Shown: piece after piece, positions 52,211 to 60,450 of the stretch | Position numbering within the stretch: position 1 is the stretch's first letter | How the letters are laid out: each line of letters starts with the position of its first letter | NCBI RefSeq assembly: GCF_001307295.1 | Contig: NZ_CP012700.1 | Location: 437,001 to 501,000, forward strand | Origin: Sphingopyxis macrogoltabida | GTDB lineage: Bacteria; Pseudomonadota; Alphaproteobacteria; Sphingomonadales; Sphingomonadaceae | Reading direction: 5' to 3' | DNA length: 64,000 bases | Notes under the pieces: generated by a model | Database searches by the model: none | What the model was told of the DNA's origin: nothing | What the model saw: only the letters and a program-made list of their open reading frames with translations | Made by a program: the position numbers and the translations under genes

Positions 52211-52237
52211 TTCGACTCCTCAGGTAAAGGAGTCGAA
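52211..52237. repeat. Terminal hairpin of the IS91 element
   Basis: TTCGACTCCT (52211-52220) and AGGAGTCGAA (52228-52237) form a perfect 10-bp stem around CAGGTAA, two bases upstream of the recombinase start codon. It may be the terminal dyad of the element or a regulator of recombinase expression. Confidence 0.7.
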
Positions 52238-52358
52238 AGGGTCTGCCTGTGGCCGCCGGCGTTCAATCAGGCGCGGCGCTCGCGGGACCGCTTTACATCG
52301 AGGCTAGCGCCAATCCGCGGAGCGGTTCGTGCACCGGCCAAGTTCCGCGGCCCCGGTA

Positions 52359-53954
52359 TTACCAAGCAATCGGTGTCCCGACCTGTACGCGCTTCGCACG
52401 CACCGGGGCCAGCATGGCGAAGCGATCGACCGCGCCGCCTCCGCAATTGCCGTTTTCGCCGAGGATCGGTCCGGAATACCGCGTATTGTAGATGTCGAGG
52501 ACCACGGCGCCGCGCTGCATGGTGAACCAGCTACCCACTCCGCTGCTCTGAGGCCCGACCAGCGCTCTGGTTAGAGCGTCGTTTCGGATCGCATAGGTCC
52601 AAGGGCGGACGCCCAGCTGCTTCCAGCCGCCGCCCCGCTGCATGGCGGCAACCGCGTCAGCCTGGCTCAGCGATGCATCGCAATAATGGGTCGTGTCATT
52701 GCTCCAATTCTCGGTGCGCGATGTCCCCGAGAGAACGAAGTGCGTCCGCACCGCGCTGAGCACACCGTTCGCCAGTTCATATTCGACGAACGAGGAGGCG
52801 TCGGCTTCGAGGCCGCCCGCGAGCGCCTGCTGGGCTTGGTGAAAATCGATGCCGAACAGCGTCATCGTCAGATCGCAGCGAATCTGGACGATCCGGCCCC
52901 GCGCACCGGTGCGCTCGCTCCAGACGGGCTGCGCGCGCATGCCGGTCTTGCCGATGCTCGAAGTAAACAATTGGTCGGTGAGCTGGCCAATATTGTCGAG
53001 CAGCTGCTTTTCATTGCTCGTCGACAGGCACATCAGCGCGCGCCCCGCCGCGTGTGCGAGCTGCTCATCGGTCACTGTGGTTCCGAGCGCGAGGCCCATG
53101 AAAAAGGACCCGTCGGTGCGGTCGGAGATACGGGCGCATCGTCCAATCTCTGCCTCAATCAGCATCATCCAGTCGGCGTCCTTGCGGCGCCCCGCGTAGC
53201 CGTGAATGCGGTCGTCGGCACAGAGCTGCGCACCTGCGGCTGGTGCACTGGCGCCGGCCCGCCAAATTGCCTCTGATGCCCGGATCGGCGCTTCGATAAG
53301 GCGGCGCCTCTCAGCATTCTCGGCAGCGAGCCGTGCTTCCTTCTCACGCCATTCTGCCTCGATCCGCGCTCGGCGTTCTTCAGCTCTCTGAAACTCGGCC
53401 AGCAGCGCTTCGCGCCGCGCCGCGCTGTTCGCAGCCTTGATCGCTTGGGCGTCAGCCATCACAGCCTCGCCCCCAGACGAGCTGAGCAGAACAGCCTTCG
53501 CGCGCGGCGAGCGGAGCAGGCGTTCTGCGAAGTCGCTTCGCTGCATCGTCGCGAGGTTGCGACGATAGGCCGCCTCGAGCGACATTGCCGCGCGCGCTGC
53601 CTTGTCGCGGGGCGTTCCGCTCGCATCAGCGCATCTCTCGATCATCTCGACGATCCGCTCTGCATCGGTCAGCGCGAAAACCGCGGCCTCTTCGCTGGGA
53701 ACGGTATCGAGAGCCGCTGCGAGCGCGCGATCGAATGTGGCGAGAGGAACTCGAACGTCCCCACTCGCCGCAGCCGCCAGCAGCTTGTTGCCGGCTGCAA
53801 CGGCAGGACGGAAGGGCGAGTAATTTTCAAGGACAGTTACGCGCACGCGGCACGCCGCGGCAAGGGGGGTAGGGGCCGCTGTCTGGGCAAATGCAGAGTC
53901 GGAAAGCAAAGCGCCGTACGCAAGCAACCCCGCCCAGTATGCCGTAGCCCGCAT
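52359..53954 (-). CDS. Large secreted protein of unknown function
   Basis: The 531-residue protein has a signal peptide (RATAYWAGLLAYGALLSDSAFA). Residues 180-225 form a Glu/Arg/Ala-rich coiled coil (LLAEFQRAEERRARIEAEW...). The C-terminal half has several Cys and Trp, with no family I recognise. Its start overlaps the stop of the TonB-domain gene by one base (TAATG), so they are coupled. The IS91 element lies just beyond its 3' end and may have removed following genes. Confidence 0.65.
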   Translation of the reverse strand: MRATAYWAGLLAYGALLSDSAFAQTAAPTPLAAACRVRVTVLENYSPFRPAVAAGNKLLAAAASGDVRVPLATFDRALAAALDTVPSEEAAVFALTDAERIVEMIERCADASGTPRDKAARAAMSLEAAYRRNLATMQRSDFAERLLRSPRAKAVLLSSSGGEAVMADAQAIKAANSAARREALLAEFQRAEERRARIEAEWREKEARLAAENAERRRLIEAPIRASEAIWRAGASAPAAGAQLCADDRIHGYAGRRKDADWMMLIEAEIGRCARISDRTDGSFFMGLALGTTVTDEQLAHAAGRALMCLSTSNEKQLLDNIGQLTDQLFTSSIGKTGMRAQPVWSERTGARGRIVQIRCDLTMTLFGIDFHQAQQALAGGLEADASSFVEYELANGVLSAVRTHFVLSGTSRTENWSNDTTHYCDASLSQADAVAAMQRGGGWKQLGVRPWTYAIRNDALTRALVGPQSSGVGSWFTMQRGAVVLDIYNTRYSGPILGENGNCGGGAVDRFAMLAPVRAKRVQVGTPIAW

Positions 53955-54349
53955 TACTCGGGCGCGGCCCAGGTGAGCGAACCCTCATGTTCTCCGGGTA
54001 CAGGCTGACAGTCGCGGATTGCTGGCGTGAATCGCGCGCGCCGAGTGAGGACCCTCGTCGTCGCGACAGCGAGATCGCTATCCGAGCTTTCCAATATCTC
54101 TACATTCTCGGCGCGGCCCGCGACGGTCACATTGACGCGATAACGAACTCGGCCACCACGTCCTTCGCGAAGCGCGCGCTGTGGATAATCTTCCATCGTA
54201 ATCCATCCCGACTGGCCGCGCGGTTCGGGATCCGCAAAACGCTTGGGGCACGCGGCGGTCGCAGGCGCAGAGCCTTGTGCCAAGGCTGTTCCTGACGCTC
54301 CGGAAATCACCGCGCAGGCTGCGATGCAGAGGATTCGTCTTTTCATCAT
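53954..54349 (-). CDS. Secreted TonB C-terminal domain protein
   Basis: The 131-residue protein has a signal peptide (KRRILCIAACAVISGASGTALA) and one TonB_C domain: DYPQRALREGRGGRVRYRVNVTVAGRAENVEILESSDSDLAVATTRVLTRRARFTPA. The membrane anchor and Pro-rich spacer of real TonB are missing, so it is not an energy transducer by itself. Such solitary domains are common in sphingomonads. ATG 54349 and ATG 54346 are both possible starts. Confidence 0.8.
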   Translation of the reverse strand: MMKRRILCIAACAVISGASGTALAQGSAPATAACPKRFADPEPRGQSGWITMEDYPQRALREGRGGRVRYRVNVTVAGRAENVEILESSDSDLAVATTRVLTRRARFTPAIRDCQPVPGEHEGSLTWAAPE

Positions 54350-54384
54350 TACCACTCGTTTTTGTGTTTCAGCCTTAATGCTGA

Positions 54385-54822
54385 TCAGGCGTCACTGCAG
54401 ACACCCGCTTCGCTCACGACGGCGTAAGTGCCGACGAATGTAGTGGCCGTCAGGACATAGCGCTTTGTCCCGCTGTCGTCCGCGTTGACGTGAAGCAGAT
54501 AGCTCAGATTGGCACCCCCTCCGATCAGCCCGAAATCGCCCGCAATACTGCTTTGCTGCAGAAAATTGATGTCGATCGAGCCAGCGCGCGCCGACTTGAA
54601 ACCCCATTGTTCCCGGTTCCAGACGATGTCGGGCCGGCCGCCTCCGTCCACGACGACCTCGAAGCCGTCGGCCGCCGTGACTTTGGAAGGTATAGTCTGC
54701 GCTTCGCCGCCGCTGAAGAACGTCTGCTGCCCCGTATCCGGCTTGCATCGAAGTCCGGCTCCCTGAGCCGCCGATGGGACAAAAGTCACCGCAAGACACA
54801 GCATAACTGATCTGTATTTCAT
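54385..54822 (-). CDS. Secreted hypothetical protein (145 aa)
   Basis: The protein has a signal peptide (YRSVMLCLAVTFVPSAAQGAG). The beta-rich mature part has two Cys (LRCKPD near the start and GVCSDA at the end) that could form a disulfide. No known family is recognised. It is 35 bp upstream of the TonB-domain gene on the same strand, so the three secreted-protein genes probably form one operon. Confidence 0.6.
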   Translation of the reverse strand: MKYRSVMLCLAVTFVPSAAQGAGLRCKPDTGQQTFFSGGEAQTIPSKVTAADGFEVVVDGGGRPDIVWNREQWGFKSARAGSIDINFLQQSSIAGDFGLIGGGANLSYLLHVNADDSGTKRYVLTATTFVGTYAVVSEAGVCSDA

Positions 54823-55123
54823 TGATTCCCCCCAATGAATTCGGCACCACGACTAGCGAGATTTTGATCCTCGTCACCTGAAAAGTGGAGGAGCGCTTAA
54901 TCGTTGTCGTCCGTCCGGGCAGGCTTGGTCTCTGAGAGAAGTGCGCGCCTGCGCTACCCAACCTCGGAAATCTCGATGCGCGGAGTTGGCATCACCCAGT
55001 ATTTCATTTCACTGGCGCTTGTCCCGGCCCCCAGTGCATGACGTCGCGCACGCGTCGCCGTTGTCATTCCACATTGCATCGTCGCTGCAAACCATCGCAT
55101 AGATCGGGAGATGAGGTTGGACG
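54823..55123. other. Divergent intergenic region between two secreted-protein genes
   Basis: These 301 bases separate the - strand secreted-protein operon from a + strand lipoprotein gene and presumably hold both promoters. I see no strong dyad, operator or RNA gene in it. Confidence 0.35.
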
Positions 55124-55654
55124 ATGGGGGCGATGATGATTTCTCGTGCGTACAAGGCTGTTGCCTTGCTTGTATTTTCACTGAGTTTGGGAAGCTGCGA
55201 GTGGAAGGCGGCCGCGCCACTTCTGCCGGTAAGCGGCGCAGCCGCGCCAGAAATCGCCGGTGATTACACCATGGCACTCGACGGTTTGCCTGAATCCGCC
55301 CGTATCGTACGGAAACAGGGGAAAGAGTTCCGTTTTCTAGACGCTGAAAATCGCGAAATGGCGTTTACGTTGTCACCGCTCGATTCGCCTCGCGAAGGAA
55401 CGGACCTGTATCTCGTGCAGACAACCGAGAAGCCAGGAGAATATCGCTATTTCATCGCTTCGATCGAGCGGGGCATTATTCGGGTGTTCCTACCTCTTTG
55501 CAAACCGACGGCCGCCCGTCCGGGCATGGATGTGAATTGCAACTTCACATCTGGCGAGGCCCTGCGCGCCGCGGGACAGGATATCGCGGCCGAAATGCAA
55601 ACCACGCGCTATCAGTCCAGCGGCTTCATCGTTTTGAGACCGAAGGGGAAATAG
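55124..55654 (+). CDS. Putative lipoprotein
   Basis: The 176-residue protein has a lipoprotein-type signal (YKAVALLVFSLSLGSC, lipobox LGSC) and a compact beta-rich mature domain (APEIAGDYTMALDGLPESARIVRKQG...) without a recognised family. A nearby in-frame ATG at 55133 is an alternative start. It may belong functionally with the divergent secreted proteins. Function unknown. Confidence 0.65.
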   Translation: MGAMMISRAYKAVALLVFSLSLGSCEWKAAAPLLPVSGAAAPEIAGDYTMALDGLPESARIVRKQGKEFRFLDAENREMAFTLSPLDSPREGTDLYLVQTTEKPGEYRYFIASIERGIIRVFLPLCKPTAARPGMDVNCNFTSGEALRAAGQDIAAEMQTTRYQSSGFIVLRPKGK

Positions 55655-55912
55655 GGACCGGTACTGCAGTCGTCTTGTGTCCGAATTCCGCGCAACTTGG
55701 TGCAGTCGTTTGCATTCCTCAGCAATGGAAGTGCTGCCGCCAAGCTCTTATAAAGACATCGGTCGCCTTGAGTGGCACTGCCGCGCCGAGCGAAAGGAAG
55801 CATCCTCATGTGCGCGACGAGCCGTGCCCTTGTCGATGCTGAAGCGGCCGCTTGCCTGTGTTTGCACTAGAAAGCCGCCTGTCCGCTATCGGCCAGCCGC
55901 TGCCTCGATGCC

Positions 55913-56200
55913 TCAGCGCAGAAACTCGACGAAGAACCGCACCCGCCCGATGATCTCCACCTTGTGTATTATCGTCGGTTCCACAATGCCTGGACCACAA
56001 TCGGATGTCAGGATTTGTTGGGAGGACTGGCGCTGGCTATCGGTCACCAGATAGTACAAGCTGCCCTCTTCGACGTGAATCAAGCCCCAGACGCCCTCTT
56101 TCGTCGAATGATCGTTCATCAAGGCGGCGGGTGTCGTAGCTTCGGTGAATGTGGCGGTCCGCTTGTAGGATTGCAGACCGGCGGGCAAGGCTTTCGTCAC
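55913..56200 (-). CDS. DUF1971 (TehB N-terminal-like) protein
   Basis: The 95-residue protein contains LPAGLQSYKRTATFTEATTPAALMNDHSTKEGVWGLIHVEEGSLYYLV, the cupin-like DUF1971 domain. The start is GTG 56200, whose GTGA overlaps the haemoglobin stop codon; no ATG is available upstream in frame without crossing that gene. Domains of this type occur with TehB tellurite methylases and with haemoglobins and are thought to bind small ligands. Confidence 0.8.
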   Translation of the reverse strand: MTKALPAGLQSYKRTATFTEATTPAALMNDHSTKEGVWGLIHVEEGSLYYLVTDSQRQSSQQILTSDCGPGIVEPTIIHKVEIIGRVRFFVEFLR

Positions 56201-56592
56201 GATCTCGCCAATCGTTCGCTCTGAAACTGGACGCCAAGCTGCAAGCTCTCGGCGATCCGCGCCGCCTTCGCCTGAAGTGCGGCTGCATTGTCCGGGTCGA
56301 GAATATCCCCCGTCGTCTTTTGCCACAAGGCGAGCCAGCGGTCGAAATTGGCCGCACTCATGGCGCCTTCGTGGCGCAGATGGGCGACCATCGGTTGCCC
56401 CTTATACCGCCCGCTCGTGAGCATGACGGACGACCAGAAGGCCTGCAACTTTTCAATATGCTCGTCCCAGTCGTCGATTGCGCCATCGAAAATTGGACCC
56501 AGAACCGGATCGGCCCTGACGCGCGCGTAAAATTCCGGAACGAGTTTCGTGAGGTCCTGCTCCGAGAGCTCAAGTCTCATCCTGTCTTCCAT
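56197..56592 (-). CDS. Group III truncated haemoglobin
   Basis: The 131-residue protein has the group III pattern: LVPEFYARVRADPVLGPIFDGAIDDWDEHIEKLQAFWSSVML, then RYKGQPMVAHLRH with the proximal His, and FDRWLALWQKTTGDIL. It may detoxify NO or sense O2. The start follows the upstream globin stop by one base and its own stop overlaps the DUF1971 start, so the three are tightly coupled. Confidence 0.9.
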   Translation of the reverse strand: MEDRMRLELSEQDLTKLVPEFYARVRADPVLGPIFDGAIDDWDEHIEKLQAFWSSVMLTSGRYKGQPMVAHLRHEGAMSAANFDRWLALWQKTTGDILDPDNAAALQAKAARIAESLQLGVQFQSERLARS

Positions 56593-56593
56593 A

Positions 56594-57043
56594 TCAGGCC
56601 GCCACGGCGTCTTCATAGGCTTGCGCCTCTGCGGCGATGAGAATGTCGGCGAGCATCCAATAGGCTTCGCCCCAGGCCGCCAGCACCTCGTCGGTCGCGA
56701 CATCGGGGCCGAGTACATCGCGGATCGCAGGAAGCAAGGCTTCGGCGACATAGGGATAATGCTCGGCCTTGACGCCGGTTTCGACATGGCGCGCGACCAT
56801 TCGCGAGACGGCCGGGCCAAGGTTCGCGAGCTTGTCGATGTTGCGGGCGTAGGCAAGGATCGCACCGGCAAGCCGTCGCGGCTGCTCGCCGCTGCTCTGC
56901 GCGGCCTTGTCGAACAGGGCCTCGATGGCGGGATCCCGAAAGAGCCGCGCGTACATGGCGGTAGTGATCTCGACGCCATGCTTCTCAAGTGCCGGCGCGG
57001 TCGATTTGACGATGGTCATGGCATGGGGAGAGGCGGTGCGCAT
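56594..57043 (-). CDS. Single-domain globin (Vgb/flavohaemoglobin-type haem domain)
   Basis: The 149-residue globin resembles the haem domain of Hmp or Vitreoscilla haemoglobin: VKSTAPALEKHGVEITTAMYARLFRDPAIEALFD, then the proximal His region VARHVETGVKAEHYPYVAEALLPAI and AAWGEAYWMLADILI. No reductase domain follows. It could bind O2 for terminal oxidases or scavenge NO. It lies between a receiver-domain gene and the truncated haemoglobin gene. Confidence 0.92.
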   Translation of the reverse strand: MRTASPHAMTIVKSTAPALEKHGVEITTAMYARLFRDPAIEALFDKAAQSSGEQPRRLAGAILAYARNIDKLANLGPAVSRMVARHVETGVKAEHYPYVAEALLPAIRDVLGPDVATDEVLAAWGEAYWMLADILIAAEAQAYEDAVAA

Positions 57044-57078
57044 GCTGTGTTCCTTTGTCTCGATTGGTGCCGCGGCTG

Positions 57079-57423
57079 TCAGGCGGCGGGATGATAGGTC
57101 AGGATATCGGTCAGGGCGTCCGTCAGTTCGTCGCCCGTCAGCGGCTTTTCGATCAGCCGGGCGCCGAGCGCCGCGGCGGAGGCGCGGAGGGTGCGGTCAG
57201 GGTGCGTCACAAGCAGAATGGCCGGCGACGCGTTCCCCTCCGCGCGGAGGCTGGCGAGCCATGCCAGTCCGTCGCCGCGAAAACCCTGGTCGATGACCAG
57301 GCACATTCGGCTTGTGGGGCGTTCGGCGTCGCCGCGAACGTCGAACCCTTCGAGCGTCAGCGAAAACCGGAGTGCGGAAAGAAGGGCAGGATCGCTCGCG
57401 AAGAGTATCACAGGGTGGTCCAT
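57079..57423 (-). CDS. Stand-alone receiver-domain protein, possibly FixT-like
   Basis: The 114-residue protein has the receiver fold: VILFASDPALLSALRFSLTLEGFDV, the possible phosphorylation site in MCLVIDQGF, ILLVTHPD and the conserved Lys in RLIEKPLTGDEL. The usual acidic pair near the N-terminus is reduced to a single Asp. No output domain. In the FixLJ setting a lone receiver suggests a FixT-type feedback inhibitor of FixL, though the four Cys of Caulobacter FixT are absent. Confidence 0.75.
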   Translation of the reverse strand: MDHPVILFASDPALLSALRFSLTLEGFDVRGDAERPTSRMCLVIDQGFRGDGLAWLASLRAEGNASPAILLVTHPDRTLRASAAALGARLIEKPLTGDELTDALTDILTYHPAA

Positions 57424-57451
57424 GTCCTTCCTCCGTTGCCCGGAGCCGCGG

Positions 57452-58141
57452 TCAGGCAGCCTTCTTCCAGTTGGGTTCCAGCGTCACGTGCGGCGGGCAC
57501 TCGGCCACCGGGCCGACGGGCAGGCCGGCAAGCTCGTTGGCGAAGCCGTGGTTGACGTCGCGGTGGTGCGCTTCGTCGGCGCGAACCACCAGGACGACAT
57601 CGCGTAGCGTCGCATCGGCGGGGAGGCCCCAATAGTCCTTCGCGATTTTCGGTGCCGGCACATTGGCGCTGCGGCCTTCGTCGATCTCGGCGAGATAATG
57701 CGTGTAGCTGATCACCGCCTCTTCCTCGAAATAGCCCACGACGCGGTGCGCAGTCTTGGAACTGATCAGGTAGAGCGCGAAGAAGCAGACATAGAACACC
57801 CACTGCACCCCGATGATCACGGCCCGCTCGAAGAGCGTCGGCTTCGAGATCTCGATGAAGGTCATCAGGTGCATGCGCTCATTCTCGGCCTCGTCCATGA
57901 GCGTCTTGATCCAGCCCTTGTCGTCGCACATGCGGCGCAGGCATGCGAGATGGTTGATCGTTGCGCCGACCATCCCCGGAACCGCGGCAACCGTTTCGAG
58001 AACGACAGCGCGGTGGCCGTAACGCTCGGCGAAAAAGGTGTCGGCGCACCAGCGCAGGACCTTGGTGAAGCCATAAGCGACGCGATCGGACATGCCCTTG
58101 GGGTTGTGATGGACGCTGAGATCGATGAAAGGTGCAGTCAT
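57452..58141 (-). CDS. Alternative oxidase (AOX), cyanide-insensitive quinol oxidase
   Basis: The 229-residue membrane-bound di-iron oxidase shows the four-helix iron ligands: [10 protein letters not shown] (Glu), [11 protein letters not shown] (ExxH), [14 protein letters not shown] (Glu) and [13 protein letters not shown] (ExxH). It reduces O2 with quinol without proton pumping. ATG 58141 is preceded by GGAG. Divergent from fixL, which makes it a likely FixJ target. Confidence 0.95.
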   Translation of the reverse strand: MTAPFIDLSVHHNPKGMSDRVAYGFTKVLRWCADTFFAERYGHRAVVLETVAAVPGMVGATINHLACLRRMCDDKGWIKTLMDEAENERMHLMTFIEISKPTLFERAVIIGVQWVFYVCFFALYLISSKTAHRVVGYFEEEAVISYTHYLAEIDEGRSANVPAPKIAKDYWGLPADATLRDVVLVVRADEAHHRDVNHGFANELAGLPVGPVAECPPHVTLEPNWKKAA

Positions 58142-58223
58142 TGGAACATCTCCGTTCCGGCGGCAGGGGTTCATAGATGCCGTCGATGGAGACGAAATAG
58201 GCCTGAACGAGGAGCACGGAAAT

Positions 58224-59768
58224 TTGGATGATGTCCCTACCGTATCTCCCCTAAGGGATTTACCGGAGGTCCGCCGTGCCCGCCTGACGAGCCGCTTTCT
58301 TCCGCGCCTTCCGGTATTGGCCGCCTTTGGCATCGCCCTGCTTTTCGTCGCGGCCGGCATGGCGGTTCGCCTCCTATTCGCGGCCGAGCTTGGTCAGCGC
58401 GCGACCTTCATCTTTTTCGTGCCGGGGGTCGTGGTCGCGGGCGCGCTTTCCGGGCTGCGCGCGGGCACGCTCGCCGCGCTTGCTGGGGCGGCCGCCGGCC
58501 TATGGTGCGACAGCCGCATCGGACCCGTCGAGGGCGGCAGCCTGATCGCCGCCGGATCCTTCTTTGTGATCTCGCTCGCGATCTCGCTGGGCGGCGAGTG
58601 GTTCCAACACGCCCGCGTCGAAACCGAGGAGGGAGCCGCGGCGCTGGCGGGACGCGAGGCTCATTTGCGTTCGATCCTCGAAACCGTCCCCGACGCCATG
58701 GTTGTGATCGACGAGGCGGGAGCGATCCGCGATTTCAGTCCGGCGGCGACACGCATGTTCGGCTGGCGGGCAGAAGAGGCGGTGGGCAAGAATGTCCGGA
58801 TGCTGATGCCCGAGCCCTATCGCGCCGCGCATGACGATTATCTCGATCGTTATTACCGGACCGGCGAGAAGCGGATCATCGGAACCGGTCGGGTGGTCGT
58901 CGGCGAACGGCGCGACGGATCGACCTTCCCGATCGAATTATCGGTCGGGGAGATGCGAGCCGGCGGCGAGCGCTTCTTCACCGGTTTCATTCGCGACCTC
59001 ACCGAACGTCAGGAGGCCGAGGTGCGATTGCAGGAACTGCAGAACGAACTGGTCCACGTCTCCCGCCTTACCAGTCTGGGCGAGATGGCATCGGCGCTGG
59101 CGCACGAGATCAACCAGCCGCTGTCGGCGGTCGCCAACTATCTCAGGGGCAGCAGGATGCTGCTTGCGCGCGACGATGTCCCGCACGATCGCTTGGCCGA
59201 CGCCGTCGAAAAAGCGGCCGCGGAAGCGCTACGCGCGGGCGACATCATCCGGCGGCTGCGCGATTTCGTCGCGCGCGGCGAAACCGAGCGCGCCGTCGAA
59301 AGCCTGCCCAAGCTGGTCGAAGAAGCGAGCGCGCTTGCGCTGGTCGGCGCGCGCGAACATGATATTCGCATTCGCTTCGCCTTCGATACCGCCGTCGATC
59401 TGGTGCTCGTGGACAAGGTACAGATACAGCAGGTGGTGCTGAACCTCGTCCGCAACGCGGTCGACGCCTTTGCCGAAACGGCTGCCGGGGACCGCAAGCT
59501 GACGATAGCGATCGAGGCCGATGGTGACATGGCCCGGGTCACCGTGACCGACAATGGCCCCGGCATTGCCCCGGCCGTCGCGGCGCAATTGTTTCAGCCC
59601 TTCATAACCACGAAGCGGACCGGTATGGGCGTGGGCTTGTCGATCTCGCGCACGATCATCGAAGCGCATGGCGGAAAGATTTGGGTCGATCCGGCACCTG
59701 GCGGCGGGGCACAGTTCAGCTTCACCTTGCCGAGGATGGGTCAAGAGGAGTTATATGATGGCGAGTGA
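58224..59768 (+). CDS. fixL: FixL oxygen-sensing histidine kinase
   Basis: The 514-residue kinase has N-terminal membrane helices (DUF4118-like: [19 protein letters not shown]). A haem PAS domain carries the FixL signature [16 protein letters not shown], with the haem-ligand His at about 203, and [16 protein letters not shown]. The phospho-His motif [14 protein letters not shown] (about 294) and an ATPase domain with NAVDAF and GMGVGLSIS follow. Start uncertain: no ATG fits without overlapping the AOX gene; TTG 58224 behind GAGGAG is my choice. The 3' end overlaps fixJ by 14 bp. Confidence 0.92.
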   Translation: MDDVPTVSPLRDLPEVRRARLTSRFLPRLPVLAAFGIALLFVAAGMAVRLLFAAELGQRATFIFFVPGVVVAGALSGLRAGTLAALAGAAAGLWCDSRIGPVEGGSLIAAGSFFVISLAISLGGEWFQHARVETEEGAAALAGREAHLRSILETVPDAMVVIDEAGAIRDFSPAATRMFGWRAEEAVGKNVRMLMPEPYRAAHDDYLDRYYRTGEKRIIGTGRVVVGERRDGSTFPIELSVGEMRAGGERFFTGFIRDLTERQEAEVRLQELQNELVHVSRLTSLGEMASALAHEINQPLSAVANYLRGSRMLLARDDVPHDRLADAVEKAAAEALRAGDIIRRLRDFVARGETERAVESLPKLVEEASALALVGAREHDIRIRFAFDTAVDLVLVDKVQIQQVVLNLVRNAVDAFAETAAGDRKLTIAIEADGDMARVTVTDNGPGIAPAVAAQLFQPFITTKRTGMGVGLSISRTIIEAHGGKIWVDPAPGGGAQFSFTLPRMGQEELYDGE

Positions 59769-60378
59769 TCCGATCGTCTATGTGATCGACGATGACGACG
59801 GCGCTCGAGGCTCGCTCGAGTTTCTTCTCGATTGTGCCGAAATTCGCGTCCGGGGTTTCGCGTCCGCCGATGCGTTCCTGAAAGCCTCGCCGCCGCTCGA
59901 AGGCGCGTGCGTGGTGACCGATGTGCGGATGCCGGGCACGAGCGGTATCGAGCTGGTCGAGGCGCTGAAGGCGCGAGGCGCGGCAGTCCCGGTCATCATG
60001 ATCACCGGCCATGCCGATGTTCCGCTCGCCATTCAGGCCATGAAGGCGGGTGTCGCCGATTTCATCGAGAAGCCGTTCGATGACGAGGTCATGCTCGGCG
60101 CCATCCGGCGCGCGCTGACGGTGCAGGCCGGGAGCGAAAGTGCGCGGGCCGAACGGCAGGCAATCCTCGAACGGATGGCCGCGCTTTCGGCGCGTGAGCG
60201 GGAAGTCGTCGACGGTCTTGTTGCCGGCAAGGCGAACAAGGCCATCGCTTTCGATCTTTCAATTAGCGCGCGGACGGTCGAGGTCTACCGCGCGAATGCG
60301 ATGATGAAGATGCAGGCGAAGACATTGTCCGATCTGGTGCGGATGGCGACGATCATCCAGCTCGACGCGCCGCGATAG
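59755..60378 (+). CDS. fixJ: FixJ response regulator
   Basis: The 207-residue protein has a receiver domain with phospho-Asp56 ([16 protein letters not shown]), Thr in MITGHADV and Lys in IEKPFDDE. A LuxR-type DNA-binding domain follows ([43 protein letters not shown]). AAGAGGAG precedes two adjacent ATGs at 59755 and 59758. Overlap with fixL shows coupled translation. Confidence 0.95.
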   Translation: MMASDPIVYVIDDDDGARGSLEFLLDCAEIRVRGFASADAFLKASPPLEGACVVTDVRMPGTSGIELVEALKARGAAVPVIMITGHADVPLAIQAMKAGVADFIEKPFDDEVMLGAIRRALTVQAGSESARAERQAILERMAALSAREREVVDGLVAGKANKAIAFDLSISARTVEVYRANAMMKMQAKTLSDLVRMATIIQLDAPR

Positions 60379-60450
60379 CGAGCGCTTATGGGCCGCTTTT
60401 GCCGTCGCCTCATCGCTTAGCGGAAAGTCTGGTTTCGGCCATCTGTGTTT

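Larger units (their letters stand above)
49920..52240 (-). mobile_element. IS91-family element with associated tyrosine recombinase (boundaries approximate)
   Basis: The element contains an HUH (Y1) transposase gene and a 302-residue tyrosine recombinase gene in tandem, the organisation of several proteobacterial IS91-like elements. One end holds repeated AGCGGAC motifs (49927-49995); the other has a 10-bp terminal hairpin (52211-52237). IS91 elements move by rolling-circle and lack terminal inverted repeats and target duplications, so exact ends cannot be set here. The 200 bases between merR and the repeats (49697-49920) hold no gene I can support. Confidence 0.8.

Noticed and set aside
57044..58223. 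FNR/FixK boxes (TTGAT-N4-ATCAA) near the globin and oxidase genes
   Set aside because: No site close to consensus was seen in the upstream gaps of these genes.
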